From assembly GCF_004014715.1 (NCBI RefSeq), contig NZ_CP034835.1, forward strand, positions 3,906,001 to 3,970,000: a stretch of 64,000 nt of DNA. Reading direction: 5' to 3'. The notes under the pieces were generated by a model. The model searched no databases. It worked only from the letters and a program-made list of their open reading frames with translations, and was not told the DNA's origin. The stretch comes from Pseudoalteromonas sp. R3. GTDB lineage: Bacteria > Pseudomonadota > Gammaproteobacteria > Enterobacterales > Alteromonadaceae. This document shows, one piece after another, positions 1 through 10,237 of this stretch; the stretch's first letter is position 1; each line of letters begins with the position of its first letter. The position numbers and the translations under genes are program-made.

Positions 1-671
1 AGTAGTTCTGTAACTAATAGTTCCAGCTTTGGCTGTCCGTCAATTGCAAAGGTTAGCTTTTGCGGTTCAAGGGATTGTATTGCAGAAAGCAGCTTGCTTT
101 GCATTTGCAATTCCTGCTCCAAAGTCATCTCTGCTCCCTGTTGCTGCATCTCAAGTGACGTACTCATCAGCTCAGCACTGTTGCCAAGATCAAAGTTAAA
201 CTCAAGACCAACAACACCCGCAGCCTCAATCGCCGATTTAAATTGACTGTCGCCACTGTGTTCATCGTAACGCATAGACGATGTGAGTGCGAAGTGTGTG
301 CCAGCCAAAGCGGTAGATTGCTGTTCGAGCTCAGCTGCAATGGCCGGGCTTAGTGTCACATTGGTCAGTTTGACCTCGGTAAAGTCGCTAATTTTATCTG
401 CTTCATAGCCCTGTAAACTGAATTCACCGATGTTTAACAGCGCCTGTTGCTCAGTAGCATCTTTGACCACCAGAGACTGCACTTTAACAGTATTGGTAAA
501 CAAGTTGTACGACGTTCCCTGATACTCGATCAGCATGTCAGATTGTTCTGCAAATTGTGTGATCTGCTGCTCAATAACGAGTTCAGCCTGCTGATTAGCA
601 TAGATATGCGCACCAACAACAGCGGCTGACATTACACCACCGAGTGCCAGCATGATCGTAGATTTTTTCAT
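1..671 (-). CDS. YdgA/DUF945-like protein, 5' part only
   Basis: This frame is open from an ATG at 671 to the window edge with no stop, giving about 223 N-terminal residues of a longer protein. It begins MKKSTIMLALGGVMSAAVVG, a basic start followed by one hydrophobic segment, so it is probably a signal-anchored periplasmic protein. The following residues show the even, Gln/Glu/Leu-rich, soluble character of the YdgA (DUF945) family, whose members are usually around 450-500 residues. No enzymatic motif is visible and the family has no well-defined function. It is transcribed the same way as radA, from immediately downstream of radA's stop. The family assignment is from general resemblance only. 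Confidence 0.5.
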   Translation of the reverse strand, partial: MKKSTIMLALGGVMSAAVVGAHIYANQQAELVIEQQITQFAEQSDMLIEYQGTSYNLFTNTVKVQSLVVKDATEQQALLNIGEFSLQGYEADKISDFTEVKLTNVTLSPAIAAELEQQSTALAGTHFALTSSMRYDEHSGDSQFKSAIEAAGVVGLEFNFDLGNSAELMSTSLEMQQQGAEMTLEQELQMQSKLLSAIQSLEPQKLTFAIDGQPKLELLVTEL

Positions 672-686
672 TTTCGTGAGTTTCCT

Positions 687-2057
687 TTAAAACAAGGCTT
701 CAAGTGCATCACTGAGGCTGGCAACGGCAACGACCTCCATGCCCTCAATGGCGTCCTTTGGTTTATTTGCGATGGGTACAATAGCACGTTTGAAACCATG
801 TTTCGCGGCTTCGCGCAGCCTTTCCTGGCCACTGGGTACCGGGCGGATCTCTCCACCAAGGCCAACTTCGCCGAACACCACCATCTGGCGCTCCAGCGCA
901 TGATTTTTAAAGCTGGACACCAACGCCGCTATTAATGCCAGGTCAGCACTGGTTTCAGATACCTTAACCCCACCCACCACGTTCACAAACACATCCTGAT
1001 CCGCTACCTGCAAACCACCGTGACGATGCAGTACGGCTAACAGCATTGCCAATCGATTTTGCTCCAGGCCGACCGTCACGCGTCGCGGATTGGCCAGTTG
1101 GGAGTAATCCACCAGCGCCTGCACTTCCACCAGCAATGGCCGAGTACCTTCCCAGATCACCATCACCAGAGAACCTGGAGTTTGCTCTTCTCCGCGATTG
1201 AGGAAAATAGCAGAAGGGTTACTGACTTCTTTTAACCCCTGACCTGTCATTGCAAAGACCCCAAGCTCATTGACAGCACCGAATCGATTCTTGTTACCAC
1301 GCAAAGTTCTGAAACGACTGTCGCTACTGCCTTCAAGCAAAATGGAGCAGTCGATACAATGTTCCAGCACTTTAGGTCCAGCCAGAGATCCATCTTTGGT
1401 CACATGGCCGACCATAATAATGGCAACCTGGTTTTGCTTGGCAAAACGGGTCAGGTAAGCGGCGCTTTCTCGCACCTGAGAAACACTGCCCGGTGCGGAC
1501 TGCACATCACTCATGTGCATCACCTGAATGGAGTCAATGACCATAATGGCCGGCTTTTCACGCAATGCCAGCTGGCAAATGCTCTCAACGTTTGTTTCGG
1601 CCAGGGTACGTAGTTTGTTGGTTGGCAGGCCAAGGCGTTTGGCCCGCATCGCAACCTGCTGCAAAGACTCTTCACCCGTTACATATAGGGTAGACATAGT
1701 CTCGGCAAGCAAACACATGGTCTGCAACAGCAAAGTACTCTTACCGGCACCGGGTTCTCCACCAATCAAAATGGCGCTACCAGGCACCACCCCACCACCG
1801 AGCACACGGTCGAACTCTTTGAATCCAGTAGTAAATCTTGGCAAAGATTCGAGGTTGACTTCATCCAGCGTCTGAACTTTAGCTTCGACGACACCGGCAT
1901 ACCCAGCCATAGTTCCGGCCCGTGGAGCCGCTTTTACAGAAGGGACTCTGAACTCAGTAATCGTATTCCAGGCTTTACATTCAGAACATTGCCCTTGCCA
2001 TCGAGCAAATTCCGCTCCACAATCACTACAGACAAATGCGGTTTTCTTTTTTCCCAT
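687..2057 (-). CDS. radA: DNA repair protein RadA (Sms)
   Basis: RadA is a RecA-like ATPase that promotes branch migration and processing of recombination intermediates. The 456-residue product has the family layout: an N-terminal four-cysteine zinc finger (Cys10, 13, 24, 27), a Walker A motif GGEPGAGKST near residue 99, the RadA-specific KNRFG motif near residue 260, and a C-terminal Lon-like domain. An upstream in-frame ATG at 2096 would add 13 residues before the conserved MGKKKTAFVCSDCG start, so the ATG at 2057 is chosen. It faces away from the PilZ gene, leaving about 135 bases for divergent promoters. Nothing is missing from the protein. Confidence 0.97.
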   Translation of the reverse strand: MGKKKTAFVCSDCGAEFARWQGQCSECKAWNTITEFRVPSVKAAPRAGTMAGYAGVVEAKVQTLDEVNLESLPRFTTGFKEFDRVLGGGVVPGSAILIGGEPGAGKSTLLLQTMCLLAETMSTLYVTGEESLQQVAMRAKRLGLPTNKLRTLAETNVESICQLALREKPAIMVIDSIQVMHMSDVQSAPGSVSQVRESAAYLTRFAKQNQVAIIMVGHVTKDGSLAGPKVLEHCIDCSILLEGSSDSRFRTLRGNKNRFGAVNELGVFAMTGQGLKEVSNPSAIFLNRGEEQTPGSLVMVIWEGTRPLLVEVQALVDYSQLANPRRVTVGLEQNRLAMLLAVLHRHGGLQVADQDVFVNVVGGVKVSETSADLALIAALVSSFKNHALERQMVVFGEVGLGGEIRPVPSGQERLREAAKHGFKRAIVPIANKPKDAIEGMEVVAVASLSDALEALF

Positions 2058-2193
2058 AAAAATCAAGGCATAGTTATTGCTTAAATTAAAACTCAATTAA
2101 GCTTAGTTCAACAGTAAGCGTTAATACTGACATAAATTTGGCAAAGGCTAAAACAATAACCGGGTAAGATCTGCTGATTTAAAATGTGTACCT

Positions 2194-4697
2194 ATGGCTG
2201 AAGATAAATTACAACAATACCAAGACTTAATAGATGAATTAAAGATTGATCTAGGCGATCCTAATTTTGACTTTATCTTCAAGCAAAAAACGGCGCAACT
2301 CAGTAAGCCCGATCAGTTCTTGCTGAAAATGGAAATGACTCGGCTGTCGCAACCCGTTGCCCGCTTTATTGACCTGCGCGGCCAGGTTTCAGGTCAAGTT
2401 AAACCCTATGAATACGAAGGTAAGCAACATTTTATGGACGATGTTGCTATTCGGGTGTTCGAACAGGAAGTCGCCCGTTATGGCGGTTATACCTTGGCCG
2501 TATACGAAGCGGTCATGAACACCGACAACAATTTTAAGGTGATGCAGAAACAGGCTGCCCAGCAGCAAGATGAAGATGTCACCGGACTGGACGTCTCTCT
2601 GGCAACTCAATATATCCGCTTTGCTTCTTATGAAAGCCGCATCGAAGAGCGGATGAACTATTCAATCAAGATCACCGTCGAGTTTGGTAATCAACGGCTC
2701 GCCAATGCCAGTACCTCGGACATATCGCTCAGTGGTGCCAAAATTAAGCTGGCACCAAACTATCATCTGCATAAAGGGGATCTGGTGTCGCTCAGACTGG
2801 TCGGGTTGGAGCAAGATTTTGAGCTGGGCCTGAAAAGCGGCATCCAGTACGAAGTCGTCGCCGTTGACCCTGTATCCAATGAGTATAATCATGTTCGCCT
2901 CAAACGTACGTTTGTGGAGAACAACAGCGGCTTTGACGACTTCCTGCAAAGCTTTATCCATGGCAACAAACGACGTTATAAAATCAACCTGGATAATACA
3001 ATGGATGCTGTTGTGTGTAAGGGCTATGAACAATACTACTTACCGCGCGTTAATTCCCTGTTTGTATTTTTCAGCCAGGCCAACACCATGCTCTACCCAA
3101 GCTTGGTCCTGACCAATGAAAACAATGCACACATCAACTACTATTTTGAGGATGAGCGCAAGACCTCCTCTCTTTATAGCGTTTTTAATCAGCAACGTCT
3201 GGATATGTTGCTGCAGCGCCCGGAACCCGTAAAAGAAGCTTTCTGCTACACCTTCACGCATGGTAAAACGGTAAAATCTACTTTTACTCTGCCTTTGACT
3301 GGGAGCTGAAAAAGTCTGCGGAATTGCGTGATTTGTTTATGGGCTTTGGCAGTCAAAAAGACAGCTGGCGGATCTTTAAAGTGCAGCTTATGCCAAGTCA
3401 TCATGAAGATGCCTTTATTCCTCTGTCGCTGCCATCCAGTGCGGGCAAGAATGTAGAAAAGCTCAATAAGCGCCCCACCCCTCGCGTACAGGGGCTGATA
3501 GAAAACGTCAAGTATCTGATGACCCTCAGCGATATTACTACTGAGCAGCAAACCGCTTACTATCAGGCATTGCAATACCCTAAAGAGCAGGTCAACCTAA
3601 TCAAGCAGTTCGGTCACGGCAAGGCAAAAGTCCCGCCCCCGCTCGAAGTTGTAGCACTTGAATATGTTAACCTGCGCTCGCACAAACGCTATTTATATAA
3701 AACCGCAGCCACGGTGGTACAAGACGACGGACAAGCTTTACACGGCTACACCCGAGACTTCTCAGTAATGGGCTTACAAGTGGCACTGGAAGAGGCCACG
3801 ACGCTTCACAAAGGAGATATTGTACACCTCGACCTACCCGAGCTGCAGAAAATCACTAAACAACATAACCTGACGAAACTCAGATATGAGGTGATGGCTG
3901 TCAATAAAGCAAAAACCATCATTAACCTCAAGGTGAATATTCTCAGCAATGTGCAGCATACCGCCATTACGTTTTTCAAGATCCTGATTGAAAGCAATAA
4001 AAATAAGCTTCAGCCCTGCGAAGAAGCACCAAGGATCCCCGGTCTGTCCCATGCTCTGCGTAATATGGTCACCAAGAGTATTTGCCAGTTCCCTCTGTAC
4101 CTGCACAAAGCAGCGGCCCATTTTAGGATTGGTGCAATAGGCCAGGGGCTCTACCCTACAGCACTCCATACAATTTTACTCTCAGAGGTGATCAATCATA
4201 ACCATCAGGAATATGTCCAGACACATGGCCTGTTACCCAGCGACTTCATTGGTGAATATCTGAGTGAGCGGCTGCGCAAACAATCACGTCAGGACAAGCC
4301 CCTGCAATACACTGTATTTCTGCGCTTTGATCCGCAAGCCTCTGAACTGAAAGACGCTCTAAAAAGCCAATGTGTTGCTGCGGGAGAATCGTTCGAACCC
4401 TTATTCCTGTTCATTAAGCGAGCATTGAAAAAAGAGTTACTGTTTGTTTTTCATTTGTATATATCAAAAACCGGGCGTCCAGATATGGACTACCTGGCCA
4501 ACGAGCTAAGGTATGTTAGTCATTATGCAATACATAAAGCAAAGGGACTCGAAGAAGCACTGTGGAATGTCGCCGGAGTCTGTGATCTGATAGACGTTAC
4601 GGAGCAGATCCTGCCTACTCTGGACGTGGATCAAAACCAGCTGGATGTTATGTCAGAGCGCAAAAAAGCCTGGTTATCAACTCAACCTGGCACCTGA
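2194..4697 (+). pseudogene. Two-PilZ-domain protein, interrupted by a frameshift
   Basis: Two adjacent frames (2194-3309 and 3324-4697) read as one protein of about 834 residues if one A is restored in the AAAA run at 3265-3268. The first frame then continues ...HGKNGKIYFYSAFDWELKK into the second. The first half carries a PilZ domain with the RxxxR-type element in RIEERMNY and the DISLSG box; the second has another, with RSHKRY and DFSVMG. PilZ domains bind cyclic di-GMP, so this is probably a c-di-GMP receptor acting on motility, pili or surface polysaccharide, but its target cannot be told. A strong hairpin overlaps its stop codon. As written the gene is broken; sequencing error is a live explanation. 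Confidence 0.8.
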
Positions 4698-4716
4698 CAG
4701 AGACACTCTGTCAGGT
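4692..4716. terminator. Bidirectional hairpin between convergent genes
   Basis: A perfect 11-bp inverted repeat, ACCTGACAGAG with CTCTGTCAGGT and a 3-base loop, overlaps the stop of the PilZ gene and precedes the stop of ampE on the other strand. There is no long T tract on either side, so efficiency is uncertain. Confidence 0.6.
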
Positions 4717-4732
4717 ATTATGCACCACATGC

Positions 4733-5617
4733 CTAACTCAGGCCGCCAAACAGGGTCAGTAAGGCAGTAAGTACCAAAAAGAAAAGAATGTTGCGTTTAA
4801 CCAGGCGCATCATGCAGGTCGCTTCGTAAGTACAACCAAAAAACTGCTGCTCTATCTGCTCAGCTGCTAATGCAATATCACTCACCACGCGCCGGTTTGA
4901 AGTTTCAAAATCGAGCAAATATTTGAGCCAACACCCGGTGCCCTGGGTAAAGTTACCTATGATCAGATAACCAAAACTGGCAACTCTGGCAGGCAACCAA
5001 TCAAGCCAAAATAGTAATTTGGAGAAGCGTTGTATATGTGCCCCCAAAGTACTGCGCACCTGCGCCACCTGTGCCGACATGTCTTCTTCCTGGCGTTCAG
5101 TCAATGTACTGACCAATGAGCGCGCAGTTGCATAAAGCACGGCACCCGGCGCACCCAATGCAACAAACCAGAACATTACCGCGCAGTAGTGCTGAAAATT
5201 AATCCAGACTAAGGTTTGTCCAAACGTTTCGCCATTACGTTCTGTTTCCGTGCGTTCTTGCCCCATCTGCAATGCATAAAGCGTAACGGCTTCGGAATCA
5301 CCACGAGTCAATGCATTGAGATAACCTTTATACAGTCGGCGATAACGACCACACCCAAAGCAAACTAGCAATATGAGTACATTCAACACTAACTGGAATA
5401 ACACAAAATCAGAGAAATGAAATACCAAAGCAATCAGCACAGTAGGCACAATAAACCAGATCATTACACCGAGATCAGAGCCAAAAATCCCCCTCTCACT
5501 TAGCTGCTTTTTACTCCAGGTCAGATACTTTCCTAAATAGAAATCAATCTGCCAATGCTCTGAGCGGGCGCCTAAACGCTCGATCACTAAAGCAATTATG
5601 ATAGAAATTAACATCAT
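4733..5617 (-). CDS. ampE: AmpE inner-membrane protein
   Basis: AmpE is an inner-membrane protein encoded beside the AmpD amidase and linked to sensing in beta-lactamase induction; its biochemical activity is not established. The 294-residue product has hydrophobic segments at the very N terminus (ISIIIALVIERLG), around residues 55-85, near 140-165 and at the C terminus (ILFFLVLTALLTLFGG), matching the family's multi-spanning layout and length (E. coli AmpE is about 284 residues). It starts five bases after the ampD stop, so the two form an operon. Two adjacent Met codons leave the exact start uncertain by one residue. Confidence 0.92.
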   Translation of the reverse strand: MMLISIIIALVIERLGARSEHWQIDFYLGKYLTWSKKQLSERGIFGSDLGVMIWFIVPTVLIALVFHFSDFVLFQLVLNVLILLVCFGCGRYRRLYKGYLNALTRGDSEAVTLYALQMGQERTETERNGETFGQTLVWINFQHYCAVMFWFVALGAPGAVLYATARSLVSTLTERQEEDMSAQVAQVRSTLGAHIQRFSKLLFWLDWLPARVASFGYLIIGNFTQGTGCWLKYLLDFETSNRRVVSDIALAAEQIEQQFFGCTYEATCMMRLVKRNILFFLVLTALLTLFGGLS

Positions 5618-5622
5618 GTCCG

Positions 5623-6165
5623 CTACTCTTTCGTTATCAACGCAAAATATTTATCCCAATCAAACGCGACTCCGGGATCCTTCTTTCTGCCTGGTGCAAT
5701 ATCACTATGACCCACAATACGCTCTTTAGTCAGCTCAGGAAGCCTGTGCTGCAACCACACTGTGAGTTTAGCCAACGCCTGGTATTGCACCTCGGTATAG
5801 GGCGACCTGTCAGTGCCCTCCAGCTCAATGCCTATGCTAAAGTCATTACAGTTCGCTTGCCCGGCAAACTCTGATAAACCTGCATGCCAGGCCCGTTTAT
5901 CAAACGGGACATACTGGACAATAGTGCCATCACGACGGATCAAGCAATGTGCAGACACCCTGACCCCACGCAATGATTCAAAACTAGGGTGCGCCTGACA
6001 ATCGAGCGTCCCCATAAATAAATTGTCTATATGATCACCACCATATTCACCTTCAGGCAATGAAATGCAATGGATCACCAATAGTGAAGGCCAACACTCT
6101 GCCGGACGCTCATTATAATGTGGCGAGTGACGTTGAAGTGCACCATCAAGCCAATTTAACTGCAT
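5623..6165 (-). CDS. ampD: 1,6-anhydro-N-acetylmuramyl-L-alanine amidase AmpD
   Basis: AmpD is a cytoplasmic zinc amidase of murein recycling that cleaves the stem peptide from anhydromuramyl-peptides. The roughly 180-residue protein has the Amidase_2 fold signatures: the first zinc histidine in LLVIHCISLP, the substrate segment RAWHAG, and the second histidine and the aspartate in IVGHSDIAPGRKKDPG. The start is placed at MQLNWLDGALQ because E. coli AmpD begins at the same distance from its conserved SPHY motif; an ATG four codons upstream is possible. It is first in an ampD-ampE operon and is divergent from nadC, the arrangement common in gammaproteobacteria. Confidence 0.95.
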   Translation of the reverse strand: MQLNWLDGALQRHSPHYNERPAECWPSLLVIHCISLPEGEYGGDHIDNLFMGTLDCQAHPSFESLRGVRVSAHCLIRRDGTIVQYVPFDKRAWHAGLSEFAGQANCNDFSIGIELEGTDRSPYTEVQYQALAKLTVWLQHRLPELTKERIVGHSDIAPGRKKDPGVAFDWDKYFALITKE

Positions 6166-6292
6166 GAATAGAACCACTTAGCTAATCAATATTGTTATTA
6201 CCTTAGCAAGTTTGCCATGCTTTCACTATGTTATTTTGACACCCAAATCTGGCGAGTAGAAAGGCAAGCTCCCCTGACCCTGTTAAACGACG

Positions 6293-6322
6293 TTGTCATT
6301 AACGGACTTAACGCAGTAGAAT
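6293..6322 (+). promoter_or_regulatory. Candidate sigma-70 promoter for nadC
   Basis: TTGTCA (6293-6298) and TAGAAT (6317-6322) are separated by 18 bases and lie about 30 bases before the nadC start. One mismatch in each hexamer makes this a plausible, unproven promoter. Confidence 0.4.
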
Positions 6323-6354
6323 TAGGTTATTGAATCACAAAGCCAAGATAGCCC

Positions 6355-7194
6355 ATGTTAAATGAACAGCTCGCCCAGCTAGTTAAGCTGGCACTTGATG
6401 AAGACCTGAATAACCAAAATGCCGCAGATGGCGATATTACCGCCGCCCTGATCCCAGCTTCACAGCAGGCACAAGCCTATGTGATCACACGTGAAGAGTG
6501 CATTTTTTGCGGTAAAGACCTGATCCTCGAGGTGTTCAGACAAGTTGATCCCAGTGTTAAGGTAAAAGTGCTTGTCGCTGACGGAGACAAGCTGCAGCCA
6601 AATCAACGTATTTTTGAAGCTCTCGGGAGCGCACGCGCGATTCTGACAGCGGAACGCACTGCACTGAATTTTGTTCAGACCCTCTCTGGGACAGCCACAT
6701 CTACGGCACACTATGTAGCAGCATTGGCTGACACGAATACTCAGTTGCTGGACACACGTAAAACAATCCCAGGTCTACGCGCTCTGCAAAAATATGCTGT
6801 TACCTGTGGGGGCGGCAAAAACCATCGTATCGGGCTGTTTGATGCTTTCCTGATCAAAGAAAACCACATTGCCGCCTGTGGTGGAATTGACAAAGCGGTT
6901 GCACAAGCCAGACATAACCATCCGGACAAACCGGTAGAAGTCGAGGTAGAGAATCTGGACGAGCTGCAACAAGCACTTGAAGCTGGTGCCGATATCATTA
7001 TGCTCGATAACTTTACCGTTGAGGACATTCAAATTGCCGTTAAACATACTGCGGGTAGAGCTAAGCTGGAGGTGTCGGGTAATATGACGTTAGATAAACT
7101 GGCGACGTATGCGCAAGCAGGTGTTGATTACATTTCCAGCGGCGCATTGACGAAACACCTCCAGAGTATAGACTTATCTATGCGCTTTGAGTAA
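6355..7194 (+). CDS. nadC: Nicotinate-nucleotide pyrophosphorylase (quinolinate phosphoribosyltransferase)
   Basis: NadC converts quinolinate and PRPP to nicotinate mononucleotide in de novo NAD synthesis in the cytoplasm. The 279-residue length is typical. The PRPP and quinolinate binding segments are visible: [18 protein letters not shown] followed by the CGGGKNHR loop, LIKENH, and the glycine/aspartate-rich DIIMLDNF strand and VSGNMTL near the C terminus. The gene stands alone, divergent from ampD with a candidate promoter in front, and is followed by a hairpin and a 400-base gap before pilA. Confidence 0.97.
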   Translation: MLNEQLAQLVKLALDEDLNNQNAADGDITAALIPASQQAQAYVITREECIFCGKDLILEVFRQVDPSVKVKVLVADGDKLQPNQRIFEALGSARAILTAERTALNFVQTLSGTATSTAHYVAALADTNTQLLDTRKTIPGLRALQKYAVTCGGGKNHRIGLFDAFLIKENHIAACGGIDKAVAQARHNHPDKPVEVEVENLDELQQALEAGADIIMLDNFTVEDIQIAVKHTAGRAKLEVSGNMTLDKLATYAQAGVDYISSGALTKHLQSIDLSMRFE

Positions 7195-7201
7195 CAGGTG
7201 T

Positions 7202-7232
7202 AACGGCTTTGTAAGAAAATACAGAGCCGGTT
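7202..7232 (+). terminator. Imperfect hairpin after nadC
   Basis: AACGGCTTTGT pairs with ACAGAGCCGGTT, with one bulge and one G-T pair. No T tract follows, so this is only a possible terminator. Confidence 0.3.
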
Positions 7233-7594
7233 CGTTGACAAGATCAAGAAAACTCTTTTTAATACGAACAAATAATTAGCACATAAATTATTCGTGTTCT
7301 TGATTCAATGCCAGCGCACCGTATTAACAGCTGTTATTTAAAGGTGTAGATACTACGGATGATCGCGGGTGAACAGAAAAAAGACCTAAACTGTCATAGT
7401 AATGTAGTAGACTATATAGGACTATTCATTACCATTGACTAGGCCAAAGTAATGATAATCTACTTTGATTTACAGCAAGTTGGCGATAAGAAGAACGACC
7501 TATACTGGGTCTAAACTCTGAGAGCACAGATTTAATAAACCCCTGGTGTGAGTGGTTGCTGGCATCGGGTCTAATATCCCTTAGGAGACACATC
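7233..7594. other. A+T-rich leader region upstream of pilA
   Basis: About 360 bases without a credible gene. It holds an imperfect inverted repeat, GAACAAATAATT facing AATTATTCGTGTTC, at about 7265-7304, which could be an operator or a structure in the leader, and a good ribosome binding site (TTAGGAGA, 7581-7588) just before pilA. No convincing sigma-54 promoter with correct spacing was found, although pilA genes often have one. Confidence 0.4.
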
Positions 7595-8050
7595 ATGACG
7601 CAAAGACAACAGGGTGGTTTTACCCTTATCGAATTAATGATTGTAATCGCAATCATTGGTATTCTTGCTGCCGTTGCACTGCCGGCGTATCAGGATTACA
7701 TCAACCGCTCTAAAGCATCTGAGCTTTTAGCCGCATCGACTATGCCTAAAGCCTGTGCGACAGAAACAGCTCAAATCGGTGGCAACCCAGCTGTATGTGA
7801 CGACGACTTCGACGGCACTCAGTATGTAACTACCCTTACTGTAAGCGCTGCTGGCCTGATTACTATCACAGGTCAGGCTGACATGGCGGGTCTGGTTGTA
7901 ACACTAACGCCAATCAATGGCGCGGATGGTGAAGCAGCTGAAGCCGGTGACTTCACCGCTGGTTTCCAGATTTCCAGCTGGCAATGTAACGGCTCTGTAA
8001 GTGGTAATGCACAAGCGAGCTGGTTACCTGCAAGCTGTACAACTAACTAA
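7595..8050 (+). CDS. pilA: Type IV major pilin PilA
   Basis: This is the structural subunit of a type IVa pilus, made as a prepilin, cleaved and N-methylated by PilD. The 151-residue protein starts [20 protein letters not shown]: a short basic leader, the GG/F cleavage site, the Glu at mature position 5 and the hydrophobic assembly helix. Four cysteines follow in the C-terminal globular part, two of which (SSWQCNGS and ASC near the end) could form the usual D-region disulfide. The ATG at 7595 is preferred over an upstream in-frame ATG because of the clear Shine-Dalgarno site and leader length. A strong hairpin separates it from pilC. Confidence 0.95.
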   Translation: MTQRQQGGFTLIELMIVIAIIGILAAVALPAYQDYINRSKASELLAASTMPKACATETAQIGGNPAVCDDDFDGTQYVTTLTVSAAGLITITGQADMAGLVVTLTPINGADGEAAEAGDFTAGFQISSWQCNGSVSGNAQASWLPASCTTN

Positions 8051-8069
8051 TAGTTAGCACTTAAATTTT

Positions 8070-8093
8070 GCAAGAGGGGCAGTCCCCTCTTGC
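8070..8093 (+). terminator. Hairpin between pilA and pilC
   Basis: A perfect 10-bp stem, GCAAGAGGGG with CCCCTCTTGC and a 4-base loop, follows pilA closely. It lacks a strong T tract, so it may act as a partial terminator or RNA stabiliser that lets pilin be made in excess over the assembly proteins. Confidence 0.6.
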
Positions 8094-8106
8094 AGACTCA
8101 TCGCAT

Positions 8107-9338
8107 ATGAATCAACCCGACAAAAATTCTGCCAAGGTCGATACCTTTATCTGGGTCGGCGTCAGCGCCCGTGGCAAACGCTTGCAAGGCGAACTTACCG
8201 GAACCAGTGTAGCATTAGTAAAAGCGCAACTTCGTAAACAGGGTATCACCCCGTCTAAGGTTAAACGCAAACCTAAGCCATTATTTGGTCTGAACAGCAC
8301 GCAAAAAATCACCCCGAAAGACATTGCCGTTGTGACCCGGCAAATTGCAACTATGCTGACCGCAGGTGTCGCTCTGGTGCAGGCACTTGATATGATTGCT
8401 TCCGGGGCAAAGAACAAAAGTGTTAGCAAGCTGATCACCCACATTGCAGATGAAGTCAAAGCTGGTCAACCACTGGCAAAATCGCTGCGCAGCCACCCAA
8501 AGTATTTTGATGAATTATATTGTGATCTGGTTGAATCGGGCGAACAGTCCGGTGCCTTAGACCGTATTTTCGACCGGGTTGCATTATACAAAGAAAAAGC
8601 TGAAGCACTGAAGTCAAAGATCAAAAAAGCCATGTTTTACCCCATAGCGGTGTTGTCAGTTGCCCTGATCGTGACCTCAATTTTGTTGATTTTCGTTGTC
8701 CCTCAGTTTGAAGAAATTTTTACCGGGTTCGGAGCTGAATTACCCGGTTTTACCCTGATGGTATTGGGCATTTCTGAATTTATGCAGGAATACTGGTGGC
8801 TATTTCTCATCGGGCTTGGTGGAGCTGGTTACGCCTATAAAGAAGCACTTCAGCGCAGCGCCGCGGTGCGCCATTTTAACGATCGGATGGTACTGCAGAT
8901 CCCGGCAATTGGTGAAATCCTGAAAAAGCGGCAGTGGCCCGCTATGCCAGAACCTTGTCCACCACCTTTGCCGCAGGTGTTCCTCTGGTTAATGCGTTAG
9001 AATCTGCAGCCGGCGCATCCGGCAATATTATCTACAAGAACGCGATTTTAGACATCAAAGGCGAAGTCAGCTCTGGTAATCAGATGAACTGGGCAATGCG
9101 TAACTCCAGAATTTTCCCCGACATGGTCGTGCAAATGGTGGCCATTGGTGAAGAGTCCGGCGCACTCGACAGCATGCTGGCAAAAGTCGCAAGTATTTAT
9201 GAGCAGGAAGTAGATGACGCCGTTGATGGATTATCATCACTACTTGAGCCAATGATCATGGTGATTCTGGGCGTACTGGTTGGAGGCTTGATTGTTGCTA
9301 TGTATTTGCCTATATTCCAGCTCGGCACCGTCATTTAA
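8107..9338 (+). pseudogene. pilC: Type IV pilus inner-membrane platform protein PilC, frameshifted
   Basis: PilC is the inner-membrane platform on which the PilB and PilT motors act. Frame 1 reads MNQPDKNSAK... to about residue 275 and frame 2 continues VARYARTLSTTFAAGVPLV to the end. Restoring one A in the AAAAA run at 8923-8927 (reading LKKAAVARYARTL) gives about 410 residues, the normal PilC length, with both T2SS-F domains and three membrane segments (IAVLSVALIVTSILLIFVV; WWLFLIGLGGAGYAY; the C-terminal MVILGVLVGGLIVAMYL). The start is ATG 8107, after the pilA hairpin. If the frameshift were real the pilus would not assemble, so this is either a sequencing error or a non-piliated strain. 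Confidence 0.85.
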
Positions 9339-9357
9339 CAATAAAAAAGACACTATT

Positions 9358-10233
9358 ATGCAAGAAGTTTGGCATCTCATGGAGCAGCAAACCTGGTTTT
9401 GGTTGCTGACCGTCGCTCTGACTAGCCTATGTATCGGCAGCTTTTTAAACGTCGTAATCTATCGTTTACCTATCATGATGCAACGCGGTTGGCAGGCAGA
9501 ATGCAGGGTGATTTTATCTCAGGAGCCTGAACATCCCGAACCCGCTCCATTTAACCTGATGACGCCAGGCTCAACCTGTCCGAAGTGTAACAGTAAAATT
9601 AAAGTTCATCACAACATTCCCCTGCTCAGCTGGTTATTTTTGAAAGGTAAATGCGCATACTGCAGCACGCCTATTGCCAAACGTTACCCACTTATCGAAT
9701 TACTCACTGGAGTTGCCTCCGTGTGGCTGGCCTGGCATTTTTCTGCAACTCCACAGGCAGTTGTTTACTTACTTGTGACCTGGGTACTCATCGCACTGAT
9801 TTTTATCGACATTGACCATATGTTACTACCCGATCAGCTGACCTTGCCCTTACTCTGGTTCGCACTGTTGGCCGCCGTATTTGGTATAACTATTACGCCT
9901 TCTCAAGCGATCATTGGCGCAGCTGTTGGCTATTTGAGCCTGTGGAGTATTTATTGGGCTTTTAAGCTGCTGACAGGAAAAGAAGGCATGGGATTTGGTG
10001 ATTTTAAACTGCTGGCGGTATTTGGTGCACTTATGGGCTGGCAGTCATTATTGCTGATTGTATTGTTGTCTAGTGTCGTAGGTGCCGTGATCGGTGCTAC
10101 TCAGCTTGCCGTGCAAGGGAAAGACAAAGCCACTCCTATCCCATTTGGCCCTTACCTCGCTATTGCTGGCTGGCTAACCTTGTTATATGGTGAGCAAATC
10201 AGTCGCTGGTACTTTTCGCTATTAGGAGTTTAA
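9358..10233 (+). CDS. pilD: Prepilin peptidase / N-methyltransferase PilD
   Basis: PilD is the inner-membrane aspartyl protease that removes prepilin leaders and methylates the new N-terminal Phe; it normally serves both pilins and type II secretion pseudopilins. The 291-residue protein has the N-terminal segment, the cytoplasmic zinc-binding loop with CPKC and CAYC (about residues 75-103), and the two catalytic aspartates in IDIDHMLLPDQL and MGFGDFKLL, followed by several membrane helices. ATG 9358 is chosen because translation further upstream would overlap the end of pilC and add a non-homologous leader. The coaE gene begins four bases after its stop. Confidence 0.96.
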   Translation: MQEVWHLMEQQTWFWLLTVALTSLCIGSFLNVVIYRLPIMMQRGWQAECRVILSQEPEHPEPAPFNLMTPGSTCPKCNSKIKVHHNIPLLSWLFLKGKCAYCSTPIAKRYPLIELLTGVASVWLAWHFSATPQAVVYLLVTWVLIALIFIDIDHMLLPDQLTLPLLWFALLAAVFGITITPSQAIIGAAVGYLSLWSIYWAFKLLTGKEGMGFGDFKLLAVFGALMGWQSLLLIVLLSSVVGAVIGATQLAVQGKDKATPIPFGPYLAIAGWLTLLYGEQISRWYFSLLGV

Positions 10234-10237
10234 TTAG

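Noticed and set aside
2389..3261. Several 70-120 codon antisense frames inside the PilZ gene, and similar ones opposite other genes
   Set aside because: They lie wholly opposite well-supported coding sequence and have no domains or ribosome binding sites.
7544..7560. Sigma-54-like TGG...TTGC sequence before pilA
   Set aside because: The spacing between the GG and GC elements is one base longer than the required one, and the -24 hexamer matches poorly.
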